DNA of 64,000 nt from Kribbella capetownensis (GTDB lineage: Bacteria; Actinomycetota; Actinomycetes; Propionibacteriales; Kribbellaceae): NCBI RefSeq assembly GCF_004331485.1, contig NZ_SJKD01000005.1:248001-312000 (forward strand), read 5' to 3'. How positions within the stretch are numbered: position 1 is the first letter of the stretch; every line of letters begins with the position of its first letter. The position numbers and the translations under genes are program-made. This document shows positions 8,639 to 17,083 of the stretch, one piece after another. The notes beneath the pieces are model-generated. The model did no database searches. It saw only the letters and a program-made list of their open reading frames with translations, and had not been told where the DNA came from.

Positions 8639-11600
8639 GGGCAGGTCTGCTGGTAGGGCCGGTCGGGGAAGGTCTGCTTCCATTCGTCGGACGTCAGGTT
8701 GCGCCCGGCCATCGTGCACGCCTGCGCGAGGGTGTGGGCGCTAGTGATGTTCCACTGGTAGACCTTGCCGTCGTGCGACGGGATCGAGATGACCTCGCCG
8801 CCTCGGGCGAAGCGCGCGGTGGCGGGGATCGGATCGGCTTCTGTGCTGGTGGCGACTGTGAGCAGGTCGTCGAGCGTACGGGCGTTCCATACTGTGACAG
8901 TGCCGTCCGCCGCGCCTGAGACCAGGCGCGTTCCGTCCGCGGAAAAGCGGATGGAAACCCCTGCTGCCTTGCGGTCGCGGGGTGGCGCGGACTTCAGTGC
9001 GCCGGAAGCGGTGTCGATGGTGAACACGCCGTCCGTCCCCAGCCCCGCGATCAGGCGGCCGTCGGGGGAGTAGGCGGCCGAGGTGGCCAAGGTCGGCAGC
9101 GTCCCGGTCCGGATGACGACACCGGTGGACGATCGGACGATGGCCCAGGACATCGTGGCGCCCCGCACGCCTTCCTCGAAGCGTACGGTCGTCGTTCCGT
9201 CCGGGGAGGACGCCGTGAAGGCGACCGACGAGGCGTTCCGGCGGTGCGTCGTCACGATCTTGCCGGACTCGGCGTCGATGGTTGCGGTGAGTTCCACGCC
9301 GTGGACGACCAGACGGCCGTTCGGCTGCCAGGACGCCGGTGGGTAGGTCTGTTGCTGGACTTCGAACCCGAGCCGGGCCGGTGGAGTCACTCGTCCGGTG
9401 GTCGCATCGGCGATGCTCACCCACGACGTGCCGGCTTCGTTCCACAGGTACGCCGTCCGCCGCCCGTCGTCGGAGGCAAGGACTTGGGTGTAGCGGCGCG
9501 GTGGCACGACCTGGGTCCAGGGCAGGTACCGCTGCTGTCCGCCGAGGTCGTAGGCACGCAACATGCCCGCGTCACCGGCCGTGTACAGGGTCTTCCCATC
9601 CGGACTGAGGGCGACTCCCCACGAGACTTCCGCAGTACGCAGGCGTTGCGTCGCCTGTCCCGTGGCCAGGTCCCAGATGACGACCTCGCCCCCGTAATGA
9701 GCGGTGGCCAACAGCTTGCCGTCAGCTGAGAAGGCAGCGTCGCGCGGTGGGTCGCTGGAAGTCCGCAACACCCAGACAGTTTTGCCGGTGCGCGCATCGA
9801 CGACGGTTGTCGCCGTCCGCTCGGTGCGGACCGGACCGGGAGGCAGGTAGGCGAGCAGCTCACCGTTCCTGGAGGTCTCGACGATCGGCGGACCGACGCT
9901 CGGGGTGAGCACGGGATCGCCCTTGAGATCCGAGCGCTGCCACTTCTCCCGACCGGTGGTCACGTCGAACGCACTGAGCGGCCAGGACCTGTAGACCGTC
10001 CGACCGTCCGGACTGAGGGCTGCTCGCTGCGGCCCCGAGCTGAGGTCGATCCTTCGGGGCGGTCGATCCAGAGCGCCGACTTCCCAGACGAGAGCGAACG
10101 CCGTGTCGCTGTTCGGATCGCGTGCTCCGGCCACGAGCCGGCGGCTGTCCTCGCTGAAGGCGACGTTGTTCAGCTGAGGTCTTCCGGTGCGTGGAAAGAC
10201 GGGCTGTGGATCCACCGGCTCCAGAGTGCCGGCCTTCAGGATGCGGATCGGCCAGGCCGGGTCTACCGGGTTCATGTAGTTGTCCACCGCGATCACTGCG
10301 ATCAGGCTGCCGTCGGCACTGAACCGCGGGCGGGTGGAGACGAGCGCATCGTCGGTGACCGGAGACAGGGTGTGCGAGTCGAGCACGCGGCCGGACGTGG
10401 CGTCGTACAGCTCGAAGGTGGCACGGCTGTCGCCGGAGACGATCCTCGTACCGTCCGGGGAGATGTCGACGTTCTCGGTCCGGCCGAGCGGTGCGGGGAT
10501 CGATCGGATCAAGGACGGATGTTTGTTGATCGCGGCCACCAGATTCGCCCGGGTGTCGGGGGAGTCGTCGAAGCGGACGCCTTGGGCGGCCAGCAGGAGG
10601 GAGGGGCTGATGTCCTCGGTCAGCAGCGCGCGAGCACCCACCTGGCGGGCCAGTTCCTGGTCGGCGGCGACTTCGGCTCGCCCCGCCTGACGTACGGCGA
10701 CGATGCCCGCGATCAGCGCTCCGACCAGGAGGACGGCCGCGGTGGCGAGGGCTGCGCGGAGGCGACGGTTGTTCTTTGATTGGAGCCGGGCTCTAGATTC
10801 GGCCTCGCGCAGTTCGGTCTCGGAGAGTCGTTTGCTCGCGGCAAGGAACTCCTCCTCGGTCGTGGTCAGCGTGGGCGTCGTACGCTCACGCCAGTCGAGC
10901 GCCTTGGCCAGGCGCACGCCACGGTAGAGCTCGGTGTCGGGCCGGTCGAGGTTGTTCCAGGCGTCGGCGGCGACCGCGAGGTGATTCAGGATGCGCTGAC
11001 CGTCCAGGTCGTCCTCGAGCCAGCCGCGGAGCCGGGGCCAGGCCTCGACCAGAGACTCGTGGGCGATCTCGAGGACTCCGGCGTCGCTGGTGAGCAGCCG
11101 CGACGCGACCAGCAGGTCGACTATTTGTTCGTCCTCGGGACGTGTCACGACCAGCCGGCGCGGGAGTCGGCTGCGCGTCGGTTCGCCGTCTGGTCCTGGC
11201 GCGACCAGGCGCAGCAGCAGGCCGTGCAGCACCGTGCGTCGCTGCGGTGTGAGTCGCTCGTGGACCGCTTCGGCGGACTGCGCGACCGCATTCCGGATAC
11301 CGCCGGAGGCGTTGTAGCCGGCGATCGTGAGGGTGCGTCCCTCGCGACGTTGCCAAGTCTCGCGCACGGCGTGCGACATCAATGGCAACGCTTTCGACTG
11401 GTCCGGGACATCGTCGACGAGCAGGTCGACCAGGCCGGGTTCGACCACCAGCGACGCCATCCGGGCTGGTTCCTCGATCGCTGCCCGCAGGTTGTCCGGC
11501 GTCATGGCGGACAGCAGGTAGAGGCCGCGCTCGACCAGACGCGCGAAGGTCGGAGACTCCGAGACATCGGCCAGGCGGTCGGTGCGGATCGAGATGATGA

Positions 11601-12711
11601 GCGGTGCCTCATGCTCAGTCAGCGCGGTGAAGAAGGCGACACGCTCGGTCTTGTCCTGGCACAGCGAGAACACCTCCTCGAACTGGTCCACGAGGAGCAC
11701 CGGTCCCGTCGTACCGGACAGGGCGGCTGCGAGCGCTGCGACCGGATGCGGCCCCGGTGTCATCACCACGATCTGCCGGCCATCTCGGCGCAGCGTGGCG
11801 GCAACTCCGGCCCGGATCAGCGAGGACTTGCCGCAGCCGGAGGGTCCGGCGACGGCCAGCACCGATTGGTCGGCGAGTCTGCGCAGGCAGGCCGCGATCT
11901 CGGCGTCACGGCCGAAGAACGAGTCCGCGTCGTCGACGTCGTACGGCTTGAGTCCCTGATACGGGCACTCCGGGCTCGGCTCCGGCAGGAGGCTGTCCGC
12001 GACGAGCGACGAGTCCTCGCGCAGGATGGCTTGCTCGAGGGCGTCCACCTCCGCAGTGGAGTCCATCAGTGCTTTCAAACGACGGATCGTCCGCAACGCT
12101 TCGGGGTGCCGGCCGGAGCGGTACTGCGCGGCAGCGAGGAGGATCCAGCGTCTCTCGCGCAACGGCTCCTCGGTCACCAAGGACTGCGCCTTAGACAGGA
12201 TCTGGTCGTGCCGGCCGGCTCGCAGTGCGGACTCGACGTACAACTCGTCGGCCGTGTGCCGCAGCTCGATCAGTCGGGAAGCTTCGATGCGGGCGGAGTC
12301 CCAGCCGTCCACCTCCGTGAAGGGCCGGCCACGCCACAACGTGAGAGCGTCGGCGAGGACCGTCGCCGATCGCTCGGGTTCATCCGATGCGAGGAACGCA
12401 CGCGCTCGAACCACGGCACGATCGAAGCGCTGAGCGTCGATCTGGTCGAAGGGTACGGCGAGCCGGTAGGTGAGCGGCTGCGTCTCGATCGCGTGCGTGC
12501 CGAGGACCTTGCGGAGCCGGAGCACGCACCCCTCGATGACTTTCTGCCACGACGGTGGCGGCCGCTCGCGCCACAACAGGTCGGCAAGGTGCTGTGCGCT
12601 GACGACCTCTCCGGGGCGGACGGCCAGCGCTGCGAGCACGATCCGATCACGTCGCCTGAGAACGTTCTCATCGCCCTCGACCGTGAGTGGACCGAGTACG
12701 TCGATACCCAC
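8635..12711 (-). CDS. AfsR/SARP-like BTAD regulator fused to STAND NTPase and WD40-type propeller
   Basis: 1358 aa. Domains in order: OmpR-type winged helix (about 1-95, 'VLRLRKVLG'), bacterial transcriptional activation domain (about 96-235), a linker, a novel STAND P-loop NTPase (about 245-560; Walker A 'GPSGCGKSS' at 289-297, Walker B 'GPVLLVDQFEEVF' about 336-348), one hydrophobic segment (about 650-675, 'ATAAVLLVGALIAGIVAV'), then a long beta-propeller-like region with WD40-like 'SPDG' repeats to about 1310. It ends in an 'EWKQTFPDRPYQQTCP' tail typical of these proteins. By family it may activate transcription on NTP-driven assembly. The transmembrane segment would place the propeller on the other side of the membrane from the DNA-binding domain. 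The start is GTG 12711; targets are unknown. Confidence 0.85.
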   Translation of the reverse strand: MGIDVLGPLTVEGDENVLRRRDRIVLAALAVRPGEVVSAQHLADLLWRERPPPSWQKVIEGCVLRLRKVLGTHAIETQPLTYRLAVPFDQIDAQRFDRAVVRARAFLASDEPERSATVLADALTLWRGRPFTEVDGWDSARIEASRLIELRHTADELYVESALRAGRHDQILSKAQSLVTEEPLRERRWILLAAAQYRSGRHPEALRTIRRLKALMDSTAEVDALEQAILREDSSLVADSLLPEPSPECPYQGLKPYDVDDADSFFGRDAEIAACLRRLADQSVLAVAGPSGCGKSSLIRAGVAATLRRDGRQIVVMTPGPHPVAALAAALSGTTGPVLLVDQFEEVFSLCQDKTERVAFFTALTEHEAPLIISIRTDRLADVSESPTFARLVERGLYLLSAMTPDNLRAAIEEPARMASLVVEPGLVDLLVDDVPDQSKALPLMSHAVRETWQRREGRTLTIAGYNASGGIRNAVAQSAEAVHERLTPQRRTVLHGLLLRLVAPGPDGEPTRSRLPRRLVVTRPEDEQIVDLLVASRLLTSDAGVLEIAHESLVEAWPRLRGWLEDDLDGQRILNHLAVAADAWNNLDRPDTELYRGVRLAKALDWRERTTPTLTTTEEEFLAASKRLSETELREAESRARLQSKNNRRLRAALATAAVLLVGALIAGIVAVRQAGRAEVAADQELARQVGARALLTEDISPSLLLAAQGVRFDDSPDTRANLVAAINKHPSLIRSIPAPLGRTENVDISPDGTRIVSGDSRATFELYDATSGRVLDSHTLSPVTDDALVSTRPRFSADGSLIAVIAVDNYMNPVDPAWPIRILKAGTLEPVDPQPVFPRTGRPQLNNVAFSEDSRRLVAGARDPNSDTAFALVWEVGALDRPPRRIDLSSGPQRAALSPDGRTVYRSWPLSAFDVTTGREKWQRSDLKGDPVLTPSVGPPIVETSRNGELLAYLPPGPVRTERTATTVVDARTGKTVWVLRTSSDPPRDAAFSADGKLLATAHYGGEVVIWDLATGQATQRLRTAEVSWGVALSPDGKTLYTAGDAGMLRAYDLGGQQRYLPWTQVVPPRRYTQVLASDDGRRTAYLWNEAGTSWVSIADATTGRVTPPARLGFEVQQQTYPPASWQPNGRLVVHGVELTATIDAESGKIVTTHRRNASSVAFTASSPDGTTTVRFEEGVRGATMSWAIVRSSTGVVIRTGTLPTLATSAAYSPDGRLIAGLGTDGVFTIDTASGALKSAPPRDRKAAGVSIRFSADGTRLVSGAADGTVTVWNARTLDDLLTVATSTEADPIPATARFARGGEVISIPSHDGKVYQWNITSAHTLAQACTMAGRNLTSDEWKQTFPDRPYQQTCP

Positions 12712-12758
12712 CTCTCGACTCTCGTGCTCAGCCGGAGCGCCGTCAATGGCGACGTCTC

Positions 12759-14054
12759 CTAGCGCAGGGCTTGCCGGAGTACGGCGTGGGCGCCCCGGAC
12801 GATGTCCTCGCGGTTGGTCTCGTACGTCGGGTCGGTGATTTCGGTCTTGTTGGCGGGGTCGAACGAGAGGACCGGGACGTGCAGGTGACCGGCGGGCATC
12901 GATGGGTCGAGCAGGTCGCGCTGGAGAGTGTTGCGGTAGGCAACCTCGTTCGACAGGTACCCGCCGCCAGTGCCTTCGGACGCGATCGATCCGGGTGTCG
13001 GTCCCAGCGGCTGCCTGACCGGTGCGGTCTGCTCAGCCGGGATCTCCAGCACCGAGGTGTTCACGCGGGTCCGGAACGGCGTGACATCGGCCTGCGCCAT
13101 CCGTGCCAGCGGGAGGCTCGAGGTCAGCCACTCAGGGCCGGGCGGCATGCTGGGCGAGACGACCGGGGCGTTGATGGTGCCGCCGCCCCAGAGGTTGTTG
13201 TTGTCACCGATCGAGCTGACCGACCGCCGCCGGCCGTTGTAGACCTCGAGGTCGAAGATGCCGACCCGGCCCTGGCTGGCCGTCATCACCAGGTCCGCGT
13301 GCTGCGGTCCGGGGCGGTAGTGCGGCGCGAGCGCGTTCTCGACCATGCTCTCGTCGAAGTCTGTGTACCGGACCGGGAACATCATGGTCTGGATCTGGTA
13401 CGTCGTACCGTTGATCGTCCAGCGCTGCCCGTCGAGCGTGAGTGCGTTCGCGCCGGACGGGTTGCCGATCCGGATGTCCGCGTCGAGCGTGAACGGATCG
13501 AACCCGGTGACCAGGATCTTCCGTACGCCGGGGGAGAAGCGGCTGCTGGTGATGCCGCGTGAGGTGTATTCGAGCGATCGGATCAGGTCGGCGCGTTCCG
13601 TCGTACCGAGGCCGAAGCGGGGTTGCCACTGGCGGAGGGCCAGGGCCATCGAGAGCCTGGCCCAGTACAGGCCGCGGTCGTCGGTGGCGGGCAGTGCATC
13701 GGCGCCCGTGACCGGGTGCTGCGCGCGGTGGGTCGCCGTACGCCAGAGGGCCTCGCCCTGGGCGTGGACGAGGATCGCGGCGGCCCGCGGGTTCGGCATC
13801 GTGCAGAGCAGGCGGGTGAAGAGCGCCACCTGATGGTCGAAGCCGGATCGCTGCAGGATCTGGGCCGGGACCGACGGACCGCCGGCCACGCCGTTGTCCA
13901 GGCGTTGCTCCTCGACGCTGCCGGTGACGGACTGGTCGAGGCAGCCGGTGACGACTGGCGCTGCGTGCACGGTGGGCGCGCCGGAAAGCACGGTGGTGAG
14001 GGCCAACGCGCCGACGAGCAGGGAACGGGAGAATGAGCTGGGGCGGAGTCTCAT
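12759..14054 (-). CDS. Secreted pyroglutamyl-peptidase-like protein with Ser in place of catalytic Cys
   Basis: 431 aa with a Sec-type signal ('SLLVGALALTTVLSGAPTVHA', cleavage about residue 31). After an N-terminal region of about 140 residues without a recognised fold, the C-terminal half resembles pyrrolidone carboxyl peptidase (C15). The start 'KILVTGFDPF' (179-188) and 'NPSGANAL' match the family, and 'GRVGIFDLEVYN' places a Glu at 270. The segment 'GYLSNEVAYR' aligns with the family's 'YVCNxxxY', so the expected Cys is Ser368. His392 in 'GHLHVP' lies 24 residues later, the same spacing as Cys144-His168 in the classical enzyme. It may be an inactive homologue, a binding protein or a serine variant. 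It is 47 bp upstream of the STAND gene on the same strand. Confidence 0.75.
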   Translation of the reverse strand: MRLRPSSFSRSLLVGALALTTVLSGAPTVHAAPVVTGCLDQSVTGSVEEQRLDNGVAGGPSVPAQILQRSGFDHQVALFTRLLCTMPNPRAAAILVHAQGEALWRTATHRAQHPVTGADALPATDDRGLYWARLSMALALRQWQPRFGLGTTERADLIRSLEYTSRGITSSRFSPGVRKILVTGFDPFTLDADIRIGNPSGANALTLDGQRWTINGTTYQIQTMMFPVRYTDFDESMVENALAPHYRPGPQHADLVMTASQGRVGIFDLEVYNGRRRSVSSIGDNNNLWGGGTINAPVVSPSMPPGPEWLTSSLPLARMAQADVTPFRTRVNTSVLEIPAEQTAPVRQPLGPTPGSIASEGTGGGYLSNEVAYRNTLQRDLLDPSMPAGHLHVPVLSFDPANKTEITDPTYETNREDIVRGAHAVLRQALR

Positions 14055-14189
14055 AAGGGGTATCTATCAGATTTCGGCCCGGGAACCGAGAGATCCGAAC
14101 AGGTTGCGGGTATTGCAGACTGTATGCAATCGGCTACCTTCGGAACGGGCGGCGTCGCCCCACGCCGCAGTCCTGTGAGGAGCTCTCGG

Positions 14190-15110
14190 TTGAACACACC
14201 GCCGCGGAACCAGCCGTCCCCGAACACGCCTGCCCAGAACACGCCTGCCCCGAGTACGCCGTCTCCGACCACGCCTGCCCCGAACAGGCCGTCTGCGAGT
14301 GCGCCGGCTGTGCCATCCCGGAACGTGCCGGTGTGGAGTCGCCTATCGCGTCGCCGGATCCTGGGGCTGCTCGCGGGCGGAGCGACCGGCGCGGTTCTCA
14401 CCGGCTGCTCGGGCGACGCTTCGCCCGAGGTGACGCCCGCGGCCGAGCAGGTGGCCGGCGGGACGTTGCCCCCGACAACCGGCCCGAAACCTCCCGCGTC
14501 TCCGTCAGCGCCGTCGGCTGTTGTCGATGGCAACCAAGCGCTGCGGCGCCTCCTGGATGGCAATGCACGCTTCGTCGCAGGCCTGGACGAGGAACTCGAC
14601 GAAGGGATCGCGCGTCGGGTCGCGGTGAGCAAGGCGCAGCATCCGTTCGCGACCGTGCTGGGGTGCATCGACTCCCGGGTCCCGATCGAGCTCATCTTCG
14701 ATCAGGGGCTCGGCGATCTGGTCGTCGTACGCAGTGCCGGTGAGGCGCTCGACCACTCCGTCACCGGCAGTGTGGAGTTCGGTGTCGCGGAATTGCACAC
14801 TCCTCTCCTCGTCGTTTTGGGCCATCAGCGCTGTGGTGCGCTCGACGCGACGATCAAGGCGCTGGACTCGGACCAGCGGACCGCGGAGGCCGGTGAGCTG
14901 AGGCACATCGTCGACACTCTCGCGCCCGCCGTACGTCAGGTCGCTGGGAAGCCGGGCGACCGCCTGACGAACGCCGTCCATGCGAACGTCGAACTCGTGC
15001 TGGCGAAGCTGCGCCAGTCGCCGGTGATCGGCCCACTGGAGAAGTCCGGCAAGCTCAAACTCGTCGGGGCGTACTACGAACTCGACACCGGTAAGGTGCA
15101 CGTCAATTAG
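14190..15110 (+). CDS. Exported beta-carbonic anhydrase, probable lipoprotein
   Basis: 306 aa from TTG 14190, which follows GAGGAG by 7 nt; ATG 14124 and GTG 14325 are in-frame alternatives. The catalytic domain is beta-class: 'LGCIDSR' supplies zinc Cys and the Asp-Arg dyad, 'LGHQRCGALD' supplies zinc His and Cys, and 'VVVRSAG' follows as usual. Ahead of it lies a Pro/Asn/Thr-rich stretch, then 'SRRRILGLLAGGATGAVLTGC', which reads as a twin-arginine signal with a lipobox. It would thus hydrate CO2 on the outer face of the membrane. The pentapeptide region is encoded by 15-bp repeats in frame, favouring a start upstream of 14218. The 3' end overlaps the convergent membrane-protein gene by 8 bp. 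Confidence 0.83.
   Translation: MNTPPRNQPSPNTPAQNTPAPSTPSPTTPAPNRPSASAPAVPSRNVPVWSRLSRRRILGLLAGGATGAVLTGCSGDASPEVTPAAEQVAGGTLPPTTGPKPPASPSAPSAVVDGNQALRRLLDGNARFVAGLDEELDEGIARRVAVSKAQHPFATVLGCIDSRVPIELIFDQGLGDLVVVRSAGEALDHSVTGSVEFGVAELHTPLLVVLGHQRCGALDATIKALDSDQRTAEAGELRHIVDTLAPAVRQVAGKPGDRLTNAVHANVELVLAKLRQSPVIGPLEKSGKLKLVGAYYELDTGKVHVN
14218..14307 (+). repeat. Six degenerate 15-bp tandem repeats inside the exported carbonic anhydrase gene
   Basis: Consecutive 15-bp units start at 14218, 14233, 14248, 14263, 14278 and 14293; the best conserved is CCCCGAACACGCCTG. The unit is five codons, so the repeats encode pentapeptides such as 'SPNTP', 'AQNTP', 'APSTP', 'SPTTP' and 'APNRP' ahead of the Tat-like signal. 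Repeats of this kind can change copy number by slippage without breaking the frame. Confidence 0.8.
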
Positions 15111-15759
15111 GCGGAGCCTCGAAGAGTGGCAGGAGGTAGTTCATCCAGATCGCGTGTTGCGCCACGAGAGTGCCGATCCAGACGACGACCGGCACCAGGG
15201 CGCGGATCCACCAGGCCAGCCGGGTCACCAGGAACGCCATGGCAAGCATCGCGATCCCGGTGAGCACGCCGGGTACGAGTATTGCCCAGATCTGTTCGTG
15301 CAGTGGCCAGCATGAGTCGTAGAAGCAGCGGTCGCCCGGTCCGGCGAAATAGAAGGCGTTCGTCAGCATGCTCGCTCCGACCGCCCAGAAGGTGACCACC
15401 ATCCCACCGATGCCCTGGGCAACAGCACCCCGGACAAACCCACGTCCCGCCGCCCGGCCGGTCGGCAGTCCGGTGATGGCAATCAGGACCAGTGAACTGA
15501 TCAGCGCCCACACGATCCAGTCGCGGACGGTGCTGGAGCCCGTGTAGATGTTCCCGTGCCCGAGTTGCCTGGGATCGACCTGCGGTAGCGTGTCATCGAA
15601 GACCAGGTTGGCGATGCCGACCAGGAGCAGACCCAGCACACCGATGACCAGGAGCGCGGCTTCGATCCATCGCCGCAGCGGGGTGGCCGTCAGCACTTCC
15701 CGTGGCCGTGGCGCCGGGGGTTCTGTGTCTTCAGCAGGCCCGGGCGAGTTGACCGTCAC
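15103..15759 (-). CDS. Paralogous integral membrane protein B (five predicted TM segments)
   Basis: 218 aa from GTG 15759; the frame is open further upstream, but this start makes a GTGA overlap with the stop of paralogue A. After 'PRPREVLTATPLRRWIEA' come about five hydrophobic segments. A conserved loop 'GDRCFYDSCWPLHEQ' between segments 3 and 4 carries two cysteines shared with paralogue A, suggesting an extracytoplasmic disulfide. The last helix pair contains 'WWIRALVPVVVWIGTL..QHAIW'. I do not recognise a named family. It is the last gene of a TetR-A-B operon, so the regulator probably controls the pair. The 3' end overlaps the carbonic anhydrase gene. Confidence 0.75.
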   Translation of the reverse strand: MTVNSPGPAEDTEPPAPRPREVLTATPLRRWIEAALLVIGVLGLLLVGIANLVFDDTLPQVDPRQLGHGNIYTGSSTVRDWIVWALISSLVLIAITGLPTGRAAGRGFVRGAVAQGIGGMVVTFWAVGASMLTNAFYFAGPGDRCFYDSCWPLHEQIWAILVPGVLTGIAMLAMAFLVTRLAWWIRALVPVVVWIGTLVAQHAIWMNYLLPLFEAPPN

Positions 15760-16397
15760 CTTGGCGGGCCCTCGAAGAGGTTCAACAGGTACGACGTCCA
15801 GACCGCGTGCTGGATCAGGACAGTGCCGAGCCACACCACGACCGGTACCAGCGTGCGGATCCACCACGCGAGCCGGTTGACGAGGTTCGCCATCACGATC
15901 ATCGCGAGCGCGGTCAGCAGTCCCGGCACGAGAGTGGCGGCGAGCTGTTCGTACATCGGCCAGCAGGCGGCGTACGTGCAGTGTTCGCCGAAGTAAGCCA
16001 GGTTGATGAGCGCTGCGCTCGCGAGCGCCCAGAAGCAGACAACCAGCCCACCGATGGCCTGGGCAACCGCACCCGGGAGCGAGCCGGCGCCGGTCGCCCG
16101 GCGAACGGGCAGGCCCGTGACGAGGATCAGCAGCATGGCGAAGATCAGAGCGTTGATGATCCATCGGAAGTCGATGTCTGGCGGTTGGCGCGCAGACACG
16201 GTCCCGATCCCGTCCAGCCGCGGATCGACCTGTGGCAGGTACTCCAGAAGAACGAGAGTCGGGTCCACCAGGCAGATCAGGCCGAGCCCGCCGACCAGCA
16301 ACAGGCCTGCTTCGATCCATCGCCGCAGCGGGTTGGCAGTCAGCACTTCCCGTGGCCGTGGCGTCGGGGGATCTGCGTCGTTGACTTCGGCAGTCAC
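15756..16397 (-). CDS. Paralogous integral membrane protein A (five predicted TM segments)
   Basis: 213 aa from GTG 16397; ATG 16433 is in frame but lies inside the TetR gene. GTG 16397 is preferred because it makes a 4-bp GTGA overlap with the TetR stop, exactly as paralogue B does with this gene, and both proteins then start Val-Thr. The sequence is alignable with B over its whole length: 'PRPREVLTANPLRRWIEAG', about five membrane segments, the loop 'GEHCTYAACWPMYEQ' with the same cysteine pair, and 'WWIRTLVPVVVWLGTV..QHAVW'. The pair looks like a tandem duplication that could form a heterodimer. The function is unknown. Confidence 0.77.
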   Translation of the reverse strand: MTAEVNDADPPTPRPREVLTANPLRRWIEAGLLLVGGLGLICLVDPTLVLLEYLPQVDPRLDGIGTVSARQPPDIDFRWIINALIFAMLLILVTGLPVRRATGAGSLPGAVAQAIGGLVVCFWALASAALINLAYFGEHCTYAACWPMYEQLAATLVPGLLTALAMIVMANLVNRLAWWIRTLVPVVVWLGTVLIQHAVWTSYLLNLFEGPPR

Positions 16398-17023
16398 GTG
16401 CAGAGTTGGGTGCGGAGGGTTTGGCCGGCCCACTTGACCCAGTGGTCGTGGGACCAGCCGCGGTCGCGGACGAAGAGCAGGTAGAGCTCGGGGCTGAGGA
16501 TGCCGTAGAGGAGATCGGCGGCCTCGTCGACGGTCAGTCCTCTGCGCCGGCCCGACTTGGTGACGAGGGCCTCCGCGGCTGCGCGTTGTACGACGTACCG
16601 CAGGTCCTCGTCCTGGGGCCAGAGGGCGGAGACCTCCGGGTCGTTCGCAGCGGCGGCTTCGAGCACGCGCATGATCGGCGCGACGCGGGCGAGGACGGCG
16701 CTGGAGCCGGGGACGTACTCGGTCAGCATGTCGGGGGCGGTGCGCATTGCCACCGCGTCAGTGAACCATGGGCGGTCCATGGTCGCGACCGGTTCGGTGT
16801 CGCCGGCGATCGTGACGTCCACGAGCTCCTTCAGCAGGGCGCGCTTGTTGCCGAAGACGAAGTAGATCGTTTGCACCGCGACACCGGCTCGGTCCGCCAC
16901 GTCCTGCAGGTTGGTCGCGCCGTACCCGTCGGCGACGAACAGGTCCGTCGCGGCCTGGATGATCCGGCGGCGGGTCTCCTGCGCCTTCTCGGCCCGCTTG
17001 TTTGGTCGCTTGACAACGGTCAT
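16394..17023 (-). CDS. TetR/AcrR-family transcriptional regulator
   Basis: 209 aa. The N-terminal DNA-binding domain (about 12-60) is classic: 'ETRRRIIQAATDLFVADGYGATNLQDVADRAGV' followed by 'TIYFVFGNKRALLKELVD'. The C-terminal ligand domain is helical and divergent. It is first in an operon with the two paralogous membrane proteins and divergent from a small ABM-like gene, the usual layout for a self-repressing TetR that senses a small molecule. Two CTCTAG-based palindromes lie in the 60-bp divergent gap and are likely operators. Confidence 0.92.
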   Translation of the reverse strand: MTVVKRPNKRAEKAQETRRRIIQAATDLFVADGYGATNLQDVADRAGVAVQTIYFVFGNKRALLKELVDVTIAGDTEPVATMDRPWFTDAVAMRTAPDMLTEYVPGSSAVLARVAPIMRVLEAAAANDPEVSALWPQDEDLRYVVQRAAAEALVTKSGRRRGLTVDEAADLLYGILSPELYLLFVRDRGWSHDHWVKWAGQTLRTQLCT

Positions 17024-17025
17024 GA

Positions 17026-17070
17026 CTAGAGTCTATCTCTAGATTCGTTCGCTATAAGTCAACTCTAGAG
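17026..17070. promoter_or_regulatory. Candidate TetR operators in the 16394/17084 divergent promoter
   Basis: CTAGAG (17026-17031) and CTCTAG (17037-17042) form a perfect inverted repeat around a 5-bp spacer. An 8-bp palindrome CTCTAGAG lies at 17063-17070. Both use the same half-site and flank the start of the TetR gene and the divergent small gene. A minus-strand TTGACT at 17057-17062 is a possible -35 for TetR, and TATAAG at 17053-17058 is a possible plus-strand -10. Binding by the neighbouring TetR protein is inferred from position. Confidence 0.6.
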
Positions 17071-17083
17071 AAAGGCACTAGTC

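Noticed and set aside
10780..12762. 660-codon plus-strand open frame opposite the STAND gene
   Set aside because: It is antisense to a gene with clear domains, has no recognisable motif and is expected from the high-GC codon pattern of the real gene.
16398..16433. ATG 16433 as start of membrane protein A
   Set aside because: It would overlap TetR by 40 bp; GTG 16397 repeats the GTGA overlap of paralogue B and gives the same first residues.
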